Shown piece after piece: positions 1 through 8,705 of a stretch of DNA of 64,000 nucleotides. Source of the DNA: a virus. The first letter of the stretch is position 1, and every line of letters starts with the position of its first letter. Location of the stretch: IMG/VR virus record IMGVR_UViG_3300009158_000035, positions 103,755-167,754 of that record, one strand, 5' to 3'. Under the pieces are notes generated by a model. The model was not told the DNA's origin. It was given only the letters and a program-made list of their open reading frames with translations, and made no database searches. Both the position numbers and the translations under genes were made by a program.

Positions 1-1
1 T

Positions 2-1048
2 AGCGAGGGCACAATCGAAGCAGCAAAAGGCATGACCGCCCACGAGGTGGAGAATGCTCTTGCCCTGGCCTATACAGCGGTAGGTAGGTTCGATACCTCG
101 TTTGTAGAGTGGGTATTCCATGAAAAGATTGCCCAGTTGAAAAAGAACGGACTCTTGACCTATATGGAACCTAACATTAGTTTCGATAATGTTGGTGGTA
201 TGCAGGGACTAAAGAGCTGGTTGAACACACGTAAAAAAGCCTATACAAAGGACGCCAGAGACTATAACCTCCCTATGCCTAAGGGTATGCTGCTTGCCAG
301 TGTTCCTGGTACCGGCAAATCGCTGATCTGTAAAGCTATCGCAAAGGAATTTGACTGTCCTTTGTTTGCCTTAGACATCGGCAGCATCTTCGACTCGCTT
401 GTAGGTAATAGCGAAAAGAATATGAGGGAAATGATCAAGACTGTCGAAAGTATCGGCAAGTGCGTCATCTTGATCGACGAGATCGAAAAGGCTCTTAGTA
501 ACAGTGCTGTTAGTGGCTCTGGTGACAGTGGTGTCAGCAGCCGCATCTTCGGCACATTCTTGAGCTGGCTGAACGACCGAAAGAACCCGGCGTTCATTGT
601 AGCTACAACAAATAATCATACATTGCTGCCTAGCGCATTAATCCGCAAGGGTCGCTTTGATCAACTCTTCTGGGTAGACTTACCTACCGCCGAGGAACGC
701 AGAGAAATATTCGATGTAGTAATCAGGAAGTACGGACGCAACCCCAAAAACTTCAGTATTAAGACACTGGTTAATGGAGCAGAAGACTTCACTGGCGCAG
801 AAATCGAAGAAGTATTCAAAGATGCCTTATACAAGGCTTTTGATGCTGGTGAGGAAGTCAATGACAGTCATGTTATGGAAGTGTTAGCGGAGTTCATTCC
901 TTTTGCGGTGTCGCACGAGGAGGATCTCAAAATTATGCGTAGACAGGCACAAGGAAAGCTTGTGATGGTTACGTCAAAAGGCGACCCAATCGCAGATGTA
1001 GAAAAGAATATGCGTAAGCTCAGTATCGCAATCGGTAACGAAGAATAG
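2..1048 (+). CDS. Ycf46-like AAA+ ATPase (5' end outside window)
   Basis: The frame is open from the window edge through the first visible ATG at 32, and the residues before it (SEGTIEAAKG) fit the family, so the gene probably begins upstream. Counting from base 32: an N-terminal helical region, then an AAA+ module with Walker A PGTGKS (92-97), Walker B CVILIDEIE (144-152), sensor-1 ATTNN (191-195) and an arginine-finger stretch RKGRFD (205-210), then a helical lid. The arrangement resembles the Ycf46 type of plastids and cyanobacteria, whose remodelling target is unknown. Intact motifs argue for an active ATPase. A DUF3150-type gene follows after 4 bases, then Ycf35- and DUF2997-type genes, the partners such ATPases have elsewhere. 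Confidence 0.88.
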   Translation, partial: SEGTIEAAKGMTAHEVENALALAYTAVGRFDTSFVEWVFHEKIAQLKKNGLLTYMEPNISFDNVGGMQGLKSWLNTRKKAYTKDARDYNLPMPKGMLLASVPGTGKSLICKAIAKEFDCPLFALDIGSIFDSLVGNSEKNMREMIKTVESIGKCVILIDEIEKALSNSAVSGSGDSGVSSRIFGTFLSWLNDRKNPAFIVATTNNHTLLPSALIRKGRFDQLFWVDLPTAEERREIFDVVIRKYGRNPKNFSIKTLVNGAEDFTGAEIEEVFKDALYKAFDAGEEVNDSHVMEVLAEFIPFAVSHEEDLKIMRRQAQGKLVMVTSKGDPIADVEKNMRKLSIAIGNEE

Positions 1049-1052
1049 TCCT

Positions 1053-2063
1053 ATGAATAACAACGAATACAAAATAACCGATACCTTGCAGCAGTATTAT
1101 GACAAGGTGTTCCAGGACGGTAAACTAGTCAATGTACATATCGGTATGTGGGGTATGAGCTATAACCTCACAGAGGCCGACATTAAGCTGGATAAGCAGC
1201 TGCCGGAGACGATCAAGCTCGGCAAGAAAATGCTTATCAAGCCTGCTGTGTATAACACGTTTAAAAACTACGAACAGAGGGTGCGTAAATACTTGTACGT
1301 AAATTCTTTCGACTTCCCACTTGTCAGTCAGGCACATTTTGTACCTAAGACTAAATATATGGCTGTCTATAAACAACTCGACGAAATGCGTGAGGAGTTT
1401 AATCTGATGACTGCTGAGTTTATTTATAAGTACGAAGACTACAAAAAAGAGGCTCTAGAGTATTACAAAGAGCATTCGGACACTGTAGAGGTAGGAGACT
1501 TGGAAAGCTACTATCCCTCATTGGCCAATATCAAAAAGAAATTCTATTTCGATATTGTTTCTTTTGAAATTGCGCTACCTGCGCAGTTCGAAGAGGTCAA
1601 TCTGCAGGAGGAAATCCTTCGCGAGCAGGTAACCAATCAGGCCAAGCAGGAAGCGTTGACAAGCTACAAAACTGCCTACAATAAGCAGATTGATACTCAT
1701 ATGAGTAAGATCAGCGATTTTGTAGGAGAAGTAACTGCAACGTTGCGTACAAAGATTGTCGAGCATTGCTCGGTAGCTTTGAACAAAATCAATAAGAAGG
1801 AGGTAGTCAGTGACGCTAACATCAGGACATTGCTCAAACATATCAAGGAATTCCGCGATATGAACTTTGTAGACGACAAGGCGGTTGAGGCCGAGTTGAG
1901 CAAGGTTGAGAACCTGTTGACAGGCGATCACGACTTCTCTAAGAACAAGGATGCCCTGGGAATGCTTCAACAGCATCTAAACAGTGTAGTCAACGAGGCC
2001 AAGAGCCTCACTGATGTAGCTAATGTTAGTGGGGAGTACTTCAGGAAACTAACCGTAAAATAA
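1053..2063 (+). CDS. DUF3150-type protein
   Basis: A 336-residue protein whose N-terminal third follows the pattern I know from DUF3150: NVHIGMWGMSYNLTEADIKL (27-46), a short conserved KKMLIKP turn, then a hydrophobic stretch and a long helical region. The C-terminal half is rich in Lys, Glu and Asn and looks helical, possibly coiled coil (200-320). Biochemical function is unknown for the family; it commonly sits beside AAA+ ATPases, as here. The start ATG lies 4 bases after the ATPase stop, and the stop overlaps the next start by one base, so the genes are probably co-translated. Family assignment is from memory of the motif pattern, not a search. Confidence 0.7.
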   Translation: MNNNEYKITDTLQQYYDKVFQDGKLVNVHIGMWGMSYNLTEADIKLDKQLPETIKLGKKMLIKPAVYNTFKNYEQRVRKYLYVNSFDFPLVSQAHFVPKTKYMAVYKQLDEMREEFNLMTAEFIYKYEDYKKEALEYYKEHSDTVEVGDLESYYPSLANIKKKFYFDIVSFEIALPAQFEEVNLQEEILREQVTNQAKQEALTSYKTAYNKQIDTHMSKISDFVGEVTATLRTKIVEHCSVALNKINKKEVVSDANIRTLLKHIKEFRDMNFVDDKAVEAELSKVENLLTGDHDFSKNKDALGMLQQHLNSVVNEAKSLTDVANVSGEYFRKLTVK

Positions 2064-2365
2064 TGAGTTATGATAATGATGAGCAGGGGGTGTTAGAACC
2101 CCCTAACTACGATATGTTGACGATCAGGTTTATGGGAGATAACCATAGTCTGCTGCTGCCTTATTGTGAGGTAGCCAACGGCGACATACTCAGCACCCAA
2201 AACACACAAATCAAAATAGCAGTAACTAGAGATGGTGAAGTAGAAACAGTGGAAATGGTTTACAGTAAGTTCGTAGAGCTTGTTGAAAAGACATTTGACA
2301 CTAAAGGAATAACTGAGCTCTCGGTGCAACTCGCCGGGAGCTATGACCTGACTAAAATATTATGA
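2063..2365 (+). CDS. Hypothetical protein in ATPase module
   Basis: Unrecognised 100-residue protein. It has an acidic start, a beta-rich middle and a C-terminus ending LAGSYDLTKIL. Its ATG shares a base with the preceding stop and its stop overlaps the next ATG by four bases, tying it to the Ycf46/DUF3150/Ycf35 operon. No catalytic motif is visible. Confidence 0.7.
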   Translation: MSYDNDEQGVLEPPNYDMLTIRFMGDNHSLLLPYCEVANGDILSTQNTQIKIAVTRDGEVETVEMVYSKFVELVEKTFDTKGITELSVQLAGSYDLTKIL

Positions 2366-2751
2366 GTCATGCGGTAAACATCAAAACGCAGTTTAAGAAC
2401 ATCAGCAATCTGCTCAACCAGTTCAAAAAAGCTGGTTGGGGGATTGTAGAAAATACTGTATGTCACACCTATTATAGTGACCCTAGAAAAAATGAGGTTC
2501 ACAAATATGTGGCAAAAAATCCATCAAGTGGGGGATTTGACGTAGGTATAGACATTGACAGTGAAGGTAACGCGTTTTTCGTTTGCGACTTCTATGATAG
2601 AAGTATCGAACGACAGCTAGGCGATAACCTTAAAAATATAAAACAGGGCTATGCACTGGATGAGCTCAAAAAGTTCATGCATGAAGAAGACCTGTCCTAC
2701 AGTATTAACGAGCTCCCTACGGGCGAATTGATCATAACTGCAGAAAATTAA
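2362..2751 (+). CDS. DUF1257 / Ycf35-like protein
   Basis: A 129-residue protein that opens MSHAVNIKTQFKNISNLL (1-18) followed by a GW pair (26-27), closely matching the start of DUF1257 (Ycf35) proteins, which begin with MSH, an IKTQ stretch and an L..LGW pattern. The middle contains DVGIDIDSEGNAFFVCDFYD, equivalent to the family's conserved beta hairpin, and the C-terminal part the helical stretch that precedes the last strands. Function is unknown in plastids, bacteria and phages, but the gene regularly travels with Ycf46-type ATPases and DUF2997, both present here. Confidence 0.75.
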   Translation: MSHAVNIKTQFKNISNLLNQFKKAGWGIVENTVCHTYYSDPRKNEVHKYVAKNPSSGGFDVGIDIDSEGNAFFVCDFYDRSIERQLGDNLKNIKQGYALDELKKFMHEEDLSYSINELPTGELIITAEN

Positions 2752-2759
2752 AATACCTC

Positions 2760-3041
2760 ATGAACATCGAAAACATCGAAGAAGTAAAGTCAAAATTGTC
2801 ACGTTCACTCAAAGCAACTCTGTCACACGAGGCATTGCCTCCTGCTGGGGAGAAGCCTGTAGACTGTGAGGTACACATCCCATACCATCAGATTAAGTTT
2901 GTCCAAGACGAACCTAATACAGCCACAGCAGTAGTAACGTACATTGTGCGTTGCCCTACAGAGAAGAAGCACACAGTCTTCATTAAATTCAACTACGATA
3001 AGTCTGGTAAGTTTCTGCGCGAGACAATGGAGTATGTCTAA
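2760..3041 (+). CDS. Hypothetical protein
   Basis: Unrecognised 93-residue protein. It reads as an N-terminal helix (1-25) and four or five strands, including VVTYIVRCPTEKKHTVFIKF (59-78). It lies between the DUF1257 and DUF2997 genes; its last codons overlap the DUF2997 start, so it belongs to the same transcript. Function not inferable. Confidence 0.7.
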   Translation: MNIENIEEVKSKLSRSLKATLSHEALPPAGEKPVDCEVHIPYHQIKFVQDEPNTATAVVTYIVRCPTEKKHTVFIKFNYDKSGKFLRETMEYV

Positions 3042-3234
3042 GAAAATTACATTCCGTGTAGGTAAAGATGGGCAGGTTAGTATCACCAAGCTTGAAGGCT
3101 ATGGTGATGCTTGTTTGGACGCCACTAAAATGCTTGAGCGTGCTTTGGGTAAGGCAGATGAAAGCTCTCGCAAAATGACTGAGGAGTATAATGAAGGTAC
3201 TACTCACGAAATTGTCGGACAAATTGAATACTGA
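3034..3234 (+). CDS. DUF2997-type small protein
   Basis: A 66-residue protein starting MSKKITFRVGKDGQVSI, then GYGDACLDATKMLERALG and a C-terminal MTEEYN. This matches DUF2997, small proteins with a two-strand start, a conserved G..C......LE..LG helix and a tail ending near E.Y. The ATG at 3034 is chosen because upstream in-frame residues are a shadow of the previous gene and the family begins here. Its gene overlaps the preceding stop by 8 bases. The family has no known function but accompanies DUF1257 and Ycf46-like ATPases. Confidence 0.75.
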   Translation: MSKKITFRVGKDGQVSITKLEGYGDACLDATKMLERALGKADESSRKMTEEYNEGTTHEIVGQIEY

Positions 3235-3500
3235 TGCCATCCACAATATACATTGATAAAGAGGGCAACCTCTCTGGACTGGCTGACGATACCCTGGACA
3301 GATTACACGATATGGGCGTGAAAAGCGTGCATAGAGTGTCTAACGTTGAGTACGACCACACTCATCAATGCTGGACGGCCACAGACCTATCAGGTTATGT
3401 GATCGCTAAAGGTAAAGTCAGGAGTGAAGTTATCGCTGAAGAGCGTCGACGACTCAACATGTTGATCGAAGACGCTTTCAGTGTTGCAGTAACGCTGTAA
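3234..3500 (+). CDS. Hypothetical protein
   Basis: Unrecognised 88-residue protein ending the ATPase module. The ATG overlaps the previous TGA by one base. Sequence suggests alternating strands and a C-terminal helix EVIAEERRRLNMLIEDAFSV. A terminator-like hairpin starts 16 bases after the stop. Confidence 0.65.
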   Translation: MPSTIYIDKEGNLSGLADDTLDRLHDMGVKSVHRVSNVEYDHTHQCWTATDLSGYVIAKGKVRSEVIAEERRRLNMLIEDAFSVAVTL

Positions 3501-3516
3501 CCCCCAGCGGCAAACG

Positions 3517-3547
3517 GCCCCCTACCTGAGAGTATTGGGTAGGGGGC
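3517..3547 (+). terminator. Hairpin terminator
   Basis: Ten-base perfect stem GCCCCCTACC / GGTAGGGGGC around an 11-base loop, after the last gene of the ATPase module. The T run behind it is short (TTATG), so termination may be partial. Confidence 0.6.
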
Positions 3548-3564
3548 TTATGCTATCTATTAAA

Positions 3565-3909
3565 ATGAAAAGAATAAATATTGAAATATTGCTCCGTAAA
3601 TCTGGGCGTAGAAACAATGTATACATCACAGAAATACAACAACTCGATGACGACTATGTTGTATTGTCGTATGGAGGGCTCGTTAAGGATACTGAGCTAA
3701 AGAGGCTGGTTCACCTAACCACTGAAGACTTGGAAAAAGCTGAAGCTGCGATGCAAGCACTACTCACAGATAAGATTGAGGAAGGGTTTAGTCCTGTACC
3801 TAACGGTAGCGACATCCGTATTCCAGGGTTTAAAAACGCTACATATAGTAAAGCTGTAAGTGTACCCAGGTTGACTCAAGAACTAGAGCACAGACGCCTA
3901 ATCGTATGA
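3565..3909 (+). CDS. Hypothetical protein
   Basis: Unrecognised protein of 114 residues from ATG 3565; ATG 3550 (five residues longer) is an alternative, while the TTG at 3535 lies inside the terminator stem and is rejected. Lys/Arg-rich N-terminus, then an acidic helix EDLEKAEAAMQALLTDKIEE. The final codons overlap the phosphatase-like gene by four bases. Confidence 0.6.
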   Translation: MKRINIEILLRKSGRRNNVYITEIQQLDDDYVVLSYGGLVKDTELKRLVHLTTEDLEKAEAAMQALLTDKIEEGFSPVPNGSDIRIPGFKNATYSKAVSVPRLTQELEHRRLIV

Positions 3910-4451
3910 TCACAGACATCACAGTTACATCACTGTCTGAGGCAGTAGACAAACCGTTTAAAAAGGACCTTCAGCAAAACCTGTGGCTTACTGCAGTAGA
4001 TCCTGAAGACCAATCTAAAGTAGAAAAATTAAAAGAAAGGTTCCGTAAGATTCGAGTAAAACACTTCGCGCAATACTTCAGGGACTGGAGCGACGAAGAT
4101 AAAGAGCCATTTATTGTGAACAATATCGATGAGCAAGGACCCAGAGAACAGCACATCAACAACATCATTAGTTTCATGGACCCTCTGGTGGCTACTAGTG
4201 AGCTTTATAGTCTGGGGATTAATTGCTTTGCAGGCATATCTCGCAGTACGGCACTTTCTATCATTGTTTGGGTAATGCAGGGTAAATCTCCAAGCGAAGC
4301 GTTACAATTGACCCGTGATGTAAGACCAGAACTCTGGCCTAACCTAAGAATGCTACGATATGCCAGCAAGCGGCTTGGGGTAGACGTATTCACGCCGGTG
4401 AAAGAATGGAAAGACCAGCAAAACAAAATATGGCCAGGCAAAACTCAATAG
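3906..4451 (+). CDS. Protein tyrosine phosphatase-like protein
   Basis: A 181-residue protein with the phosphatase signature C-x5-R: CFAGISRS (Cys 107, Arg 113), followed by TALSIIVWVMQGKSPSEALQ and a RPELWPNLRML stretch, the arrangement of small dual-specificity or predicted tyrosine phosphatases (conserved RP...PN after the P loop). A general-acid Asp is plausible upstream but not certain. In such enzymes the Cys forms a phospho-intermediate. A role in reversing host protein phosphorylation or acting on a nucleotide is inference. It lies one base before the Mre11-like gene in the replication operon. Confidence 0.6.
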   Translation: MITDITVTSLSEAVDKPFKKDLQQNLWLTAVDPEDQSKVEKLKERFRKIRVKHFAQYFRDWSDEDKEPFIVNNIDEQGPREQHINNIISFMDPLVATSELYSLGINCFAGISRSTALSIIVWVMQGKSPSEALQLTRDVRPELWPNLRMLRYASKRLGVDVFTPVKEWKDQQNKIWPGKTQ

Positions 4452-4452
4452 T

Positions 4453-5553
4453 ATGAAATTTATAGTATTTAGCGATCAACATCTAGAAAGTAAATTATAC
4501 AACATTCCTGACCTTGAGCAAGATAACCGCGACTTATTCTCTATGGTCATCGATAAGGCTCTAGAGTACGAGGTAGATTATCTTGTAAGCGTAGGTGACC
4601 TATTTGATAATAATAAGCCCTGTAGCGACACTATACGCTTCGTAACAGAACAGCTAAAGCGGTTGTCGGGGAAAGTTACACCTGTGGCTATTGCGGGCGA
4701 TCATAGTAAGCCTGTGAATGGTGCAACCTGGGAAACAGTTTGTGGGTTTAAACCTGTAAACAGTGTGCCTGAGTTTGCTGGCGTAGATTATAGCGACAAT
4801 CCTAACGACGTAATTGAGCTATTGAACAGTGAGCTTAACAAGAAGCAAAAAGACTCTGTTCTGGCTATATTCATGCATCAGCAAATTCCAGAACTATGGC
4901 CTTTCTGTGAGGAAAAGAAAAAAATCAGCCTCAAGGAGCTGGATCTGACTAACCAGTGTGCCAGTATTCGTGGGATATTTCTTGGGGATATTCACATTAG
5001 GCGACAGATGCGCTACCACGACCCAGGCTGTGAAAAAGAACTGTTTGTAGGTTACTGCGGCAGTCTTGGTGTTACAGCAGCCAACGAGACAGAGAAAGAT
5101 GGATTGTATTACTATGACGGAGAAAAATTACGTAACCTGAAATATGATCTACCTAGACAGTATATAACCATAGAGATAAAACCAGACAATCTTGAGCAGG
5201 TTGTGACGGACAGTAAACAGGCTGCATACAAACTAGGTCCAAAGCGTCCAGTCTTTCTTATAAAGCTGTACGATAATGTTGATGTTGGAAATCAATTCAA
5301 CTTCTTGTACGAGCTAGGCTTCGTCAAGATGACGAAAGTTAAACAACAAAAAGACGGTAACGAAGAACTTATAAATATTCGTTCTGAGTTAAAGACCGCA
5401 GACAGGTTTGAGAGCGTGCTTCGTGACCTTACCAGAGACATGGAAGACAGCGAGCAAGTATTCAATATTGCATATAAACTACTCACCGAGAGCGACCCAA
5501 AAACTGTACTAGATAACTTCAAAGAAACAATATACAGCGAGATGCAAAAATAA
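4453..5553 (+). CDS. Mre11/SbcD-type nuclease subunit (T4 gp47-like)
   Basis: A 366-residue calcineurin-fold phosphoesterase: DQH (8-10), SVGDLFDNN (46-54), AGDHS (~83), a HQQ stretch and GDIHIR (~178), the metal-binding residues of SbcD/Mre11 nucleases. The C-terminal half fits the capping/dimerisation part and a Rad50-binding tail. With the Rad50-like gene at 6640 it should form the DNA end-processing complex phages use in recombination-dependent replication and host DNA degradation. Five small genes lie between the two subunits. Confidence 0.88.
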   Translation: MKFIVFSDQHLESKLYNIPDLEQDNRDLFSMVIDKALEYEVDYLVSVGDLFDNNKPCSDTIRFVTEQLKRLSGKVTPVAIAGDHSKPVNGATWETVCGFKPVNSVPEFAGVDYSDNPNDVIELLNSELNKKQKDSVLAIFMHQQIPELWPFCEEKKKISLKELDLTNQCASIRGIFLGDIHIRRQMRYHDPGCEKELFVGYCGSLGVTAANETEKDGLYYYDGEKLRNLKYDLPRQYITIEIKPDNLEQVVTDSKQAAYKLGPKRPVFLIKLYDNVDVGNQFNFLYELGFVKMTKVKQQKDGNEELINIRSELKTADRFESVLRDLTRDMEDSEQVFNIAYKLLTESDPKTVLDNFKETIYSEMQK

Positions 5554-5556
5554 ATT

Positions 5557-5751
5557 ATGAGCATTCTTAGCAAAAAAGGTGTAAAGCCGGAGATGGAGTT
5601 TAAATGTAACGACTGCAACGACACAGTTACAGGACAGGAGGTAATAGACGGTACTTACCTATACATAGTGGAAAGAAACACAGTGGACCCAATGCTGTCA
5701 GCATTCCGTTGCGAATGCTGCCAAGACGATCACGACGACCAAGATTATTAA
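5557..5751 (+). CDS. Small Cys-rich, probably zinc-binding protein
   Basis: A 64-residue protein with two Cys pairs, CNDC (17-20) and CECC (52-55), followed by acidic DDHDDQDY. The spacing suits a zinc ribbon. No family recognised. Start follows the Mre11-like stop by three bases. Confidence 0.6.
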   Translation: MSILSKKGVKPEMEFKCNDCNDTVTGQEVIDGTYLYIVERNTVDPMLSAFRCECCQDDHDDQDY

Positions 5752-5752
5752 T

Positions 5753-6034
5753 ATGGATATAACTGTCACTAAATACGTTGTAGAGTTTTACGATAATGGG
5801 AAAGATCCAGAACTCAACACAGTGAGTGAAAACGACTTTGGTCATTGGATAGAGTTTAACGATACCTATGACAACTATGACGACGCTATGTACTCTATGC
5901 AGGTATCTGTGTCTCATAGTTATGGTGTACCTCACCGTATACGCACACGTACCACTCACATAACCACCACGGAAAGTACAATATATTCCTACACACCTGT
6001 AGAAGTAAATGAGTATGATGATGACGAAGACTAG
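5753..6034 (+). CDS. Hypothetical acidic protein
   Basis: Unrecognised 93-residue protein with an acidic N-terminal half, a Thr-rich strand TRTTHITTTESTIYSYTP and an acidic tail EYDDDED. It overlaps the next gene by 26 bases and lies in the Mre11-Rad50 interval. Confidence 0.55.
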   Translation: MDITVTKYVVEFYDNGKDPELNTVSENDFGHWIEFNDTYDNYDDAMYSMQVSVSHSYGVPHRIRTRTTHITTTESTIYSYTPVEVNEYDDDED

Positions 6035-6389
6035 GGAAGAATGTCTGCACTTACTAGCTGAGGCAGAACAGAGAATAAATAATAGTTTTTGGCGCACAGG
6101 CGAAACAGAACTTACGAGAGTTATTTCTCATCAAGATATGCAGGACTTGCTTCTGCATTATGGTTTGCCGATGCCGCTATATGTGAACGATTCGTATTTG
6201 TGTCTGCCGCCTGGGTGGTTGAAAAGAGGACACAAAGACTATACCACGGTGGCTGCAAAATTTTTCGAGGTGTATAGTAACCTTCGTTACAGAGCATCTA
6301 TCGAAAATAACTTAATGGAGATGGAGTATGTGCAAGAGTTGCAGGCCTCTTATCGAGAGTGCTGCGAACTAATCAATAGTACATTATGA
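6009..6389 (+). CDS. Hypothetical protein
   Basis: Unrecognised protein, 126 residues from ATG 6009; ATG codons at 6015, 6018 and 6021 give slightly shorter forms and less overlap with the preceding gene. Mostly helical at both ends with a loop PPGWLKRGHKDYTT. Its stop overlaps the next start by four bases. Confidence 0.55.
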   Translation: MSMMMTKTREECLHLLAEAEQRINNSFWRTGETELTRVISHQDMQDLLLHYGLPMPLYVNDSYLCLPPGWLKRGHKDYTTVAAKFFEVYSNLRYRASIENNLMEMEYVQELQASYRECCELINSTL

Positions 6390-6640
6390 TACAAACGAGC
6401 TATCAGTTGCGTTCCCGCTGGGTGCTGGACGAAAGAAATCCAGCACAATATGGATGGGGTACTACGTTCCCTAATCTTACCTATACCTTCTCTGCAGCTG
6501 AAGAAGGTGGTCAGCAAAAAGCGTTAGAGCGTGCCGAAGCCAGGTTGAGATATCTGAGTAAGTCGCACCCTACACTGGAAGGAAAACAAGAATACAAAAT
6601 AGTTCTGGTCACAAAAACAACTACTGAAGAAGACCTATAA
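6386..6640 (+). CDS. Hypothetical protein, paralogue of the 44.7 kb gene
   Basis: An 84-residue protein sharing a recognisable layout with the product at 44696: TSYQLRSRW.LD here against TSFQVQSRTWLD there, YTFS against YVFS, then an Ala/Glu helix and the end EYKIVLVTKTTTEE against EYRIVKITKTTTVE. The shared strand-helix-strand layout suggests a small domain duplicated within the genome. Function unknown. Its TAA overlaps the Rad50-like start by one base. Confidence 0.65.
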   Translation: MIQTSYQLRSRWVLDERNPAQYGWGTTFPNLTYTFSAAEEGGQQKALERAEARLRYLSKSHPTLEGKQEYKIVLVTKTTTEEDL

Positions 6641-8685
6641 TGGAAATCGCAAAATTAATACTCAAAAATTTCAGAACACACAAAAACGCGGCCTTTGATT
6701 TTCCTACAGGAGTAACAGGAATTATTGGAAAGAACGGATCAGGTAAAAGCAGTATTGTTGAGGCAGTAATCTTTCTTCTAACAGGTGAGGGGTACGGCAA
6801 AACAAAACAAGACATGCTGACAGTTGGACAGACTAGCGGCTATGTTATCGGTCACTTGATCATCGAAGGTAAAGAGGCTGTACTAGAAAGACACATCGAC
6901 ACGGCCAAGGTAAACTTCATATACGACGGAAAGACCTACAAGAAAAGTAGCGAGGTTAATGACATCTGGAATCAGCTATTTCAGATCGATAAGAATATCG
7001 TACAGAATGTGATCGTGAGTAACCAGGGCGAGATAGCCCTTCTCTTCAATGGGGACAGTGCCACGAAAGAGAAACTGTTTCAGAAAATCTTCATGGTGCC
7101 TAATACCACCAAGGTCAGAGATATTATCTGGAACAACTATATTAAGGACGCTCCTCCAGAATACCCTGTCAAAGACATGGTAGTTCTTCGAAGCGATATG
7201 CAGTGCGTGGAAGAACTAATCAGACTTAGTACAGAAGAGTCGAATGGTTTGATTGTAGATGAAGAGGTATATACTTCGCTAGTGTCTCGGCAGGCTTTTT
7301 TAAAGAGTGTTGAAGACGCTGAGAAGCTGACAGGCAATATTCGTGCAGCGTTGCCGATAGCTGAAAGTAAGCTAGTCGATGCGCAAGATGCATGTGCTAG
7401 GTACGATGAAAAACTAAAAGCTATCGATATTGCTACATACAGAAACACTCTCGCCACACTAAAGGCAAGCAAGCCTCTATATGATAAGAAGCTCGCATAT
7501 GCGCAGAAAAAAGCAGCGCTAGTTGTTCCGAAGCTAGTCTTTGGAGAAAAGGAAGAAGCCTTGCTTGCTGAGCTTGAGACAAAGGACCAAGGATACCGTG
7601 TTCTTGCTGACCTAAAAAACAAGCAGATAGCAGATATTGATCTTAAGATTAGAAACTATCATACAAATCTCGAGGGCGATACATGTCCAACCTGCGGATC
7701 AAGTATAGATCCAGAAAAGCTGATTGCTCATCTCACCAGTGAAAAACAACCATTGGTGAGCAGTCATCAGGAGCTGCTAGAAGAAATGGACCTCCTAAGG
7801 GTTCGGATAGGTAAGGGTAGGCAGGCAAAGCAAGAAAGCGATAGATACAAATCAGAGCTGGCTGAAATCGATGCATCCCTCGATGCAATTAAACATGTTC
7901 AATTCGATCAAAGCGAATATGACTTGTGGGCAGGTGTGGTAGACAAGTATACCGAACTTGAACTCAAGGCAAAAGCTGCAGCAGAAAATCAAAAGGCTGC
8001 TGAAAATGAGCTTCAGCGATTAAAGCTTACACTGGCTGGGCAACCCAGCTACGATAAAGACATAGCTATGTATCAGGCTGAAGTTGCAGAAATAAGAGAA
8101 AAAATCCAAGCCTTTCAAACTCTGCGCGAGAATAAGAAAAATGTCGAAGTAGAGATCGCTACTAAAAAGCAAGAACTTAAGATGTTGAAGCAGGACATCG
8201 AAGACAGTAACAAGTATATTGAGAAAAATAATAAGCGTAAGGAATATGTGCACGTACTAAAAAGCGTGTACGACCTGTTCCATACAGGAAGGTTCCCGAG
8301 AGCACTGATCCAGACCTATAGCAGCACTGTGACAGAGTATATGAACGATGTTCTTCAAAACTTCGAATTCCCGTACACTGCGCAGGTAAATGAAACGTTC
8401 GGCATTGATATCTACAATGAAGAAGGGCTGCTTCTGCCTAGTATATCAGGCGGTCAGCAGGTAATGGTCGGCTTTAGCTTACGTTTGGCGCTCCACAATA
8501 TGTTTGTAGGGGCATTCCCATTCATGGTTATTGACGAAGGTAGCTACGGTCTAAATAACGAAAACGCCAAGAAGTATTTTGAGATCATCAAAACTCTCGG
8601 TAAAAGCAGCAAATTCAAACAGGTCATCGTGATCGACCACCACAGTGAGTTGAGTGAATATGTGGACAACACAATCAACCTGTAG
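6640..8685 (+). CDS. Rad50/SbcC-type ATPase subunit (T4 gp46-like)
   Basis: A 681-residue SMC-like ATPase: Walker A GKNGSGKSS (30-38), Q loop near 130 (SNQGE), a long coiled coil interrupted by the zinc hook CPTC (~349-352), the ABC signature SISGGQQ (~600) and Walker B FPFMVIDEG (~624). Length and order match phage gp46/SbcC proteins. Together with the Mre11-like protein at 4453 it would tether and resect DNA ends. All essential motifs are present. Confidence 0.92.
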   Translation: MEIAKLILKNFRTHKNAAFDFPTGVTGIIGKNGSGKSSIVEAVIFLLTGEGYGKTKQDMLTVGQTSGYVIGHLIIEGKEAVLERHIDTAKVNFIYDGKTYKKSSEVNDIWNQLFQIDKNIVQNVIVSNQGEIALLFNGDSATKEKLFQKIFMVPNTTKVRDIIWNNYIKDAPPEYPVKDMVVLRSDMQCVEELIRLSTEESNGLIVDEEVYTSLVSRQAFLKSVEDAEKLTGNIRAALPIAESKLVDAQDACARYDEKLKAIDIATYRNTLATLKASKPLYDKKLAYAQKKAALVVPKLVFGEKEEALLAELETKDQGYRVLADLKNKQIADIDLKIRNYHTNLEGDTCPTCGSSIDPEKLIAHLTSEKQPLVSSHQELLEEMDLLRVRIGKGRQAKQESDRYKSELAEIDASLDAIKHVQFDQSEYDLWAGVVDKYTELELKAKAAAENQKAAENELQRLKLTLAGQPSYDKDIAMYQAEVAEIREKIQAFQTLRENKKNVEVEIATKKQELKMLKQDIEDSNKYIEKNNKRKEYVHVLKSVYDLFHTGRFPRALIQTYSSTVTEYMNDVLQNFEFPYTAQVNETFGIDIYNEEGLLLPSISGGQQVMVGFSLRLALHNMFVGAFPFMVIDEGSYGLNNENAKKYFEIIKTLGKSSKFKQVIVIDHHSELSEYVDNTINL

Positions 8686-8705
8686 CCTACACAAGCTAGG
8701 AAATT

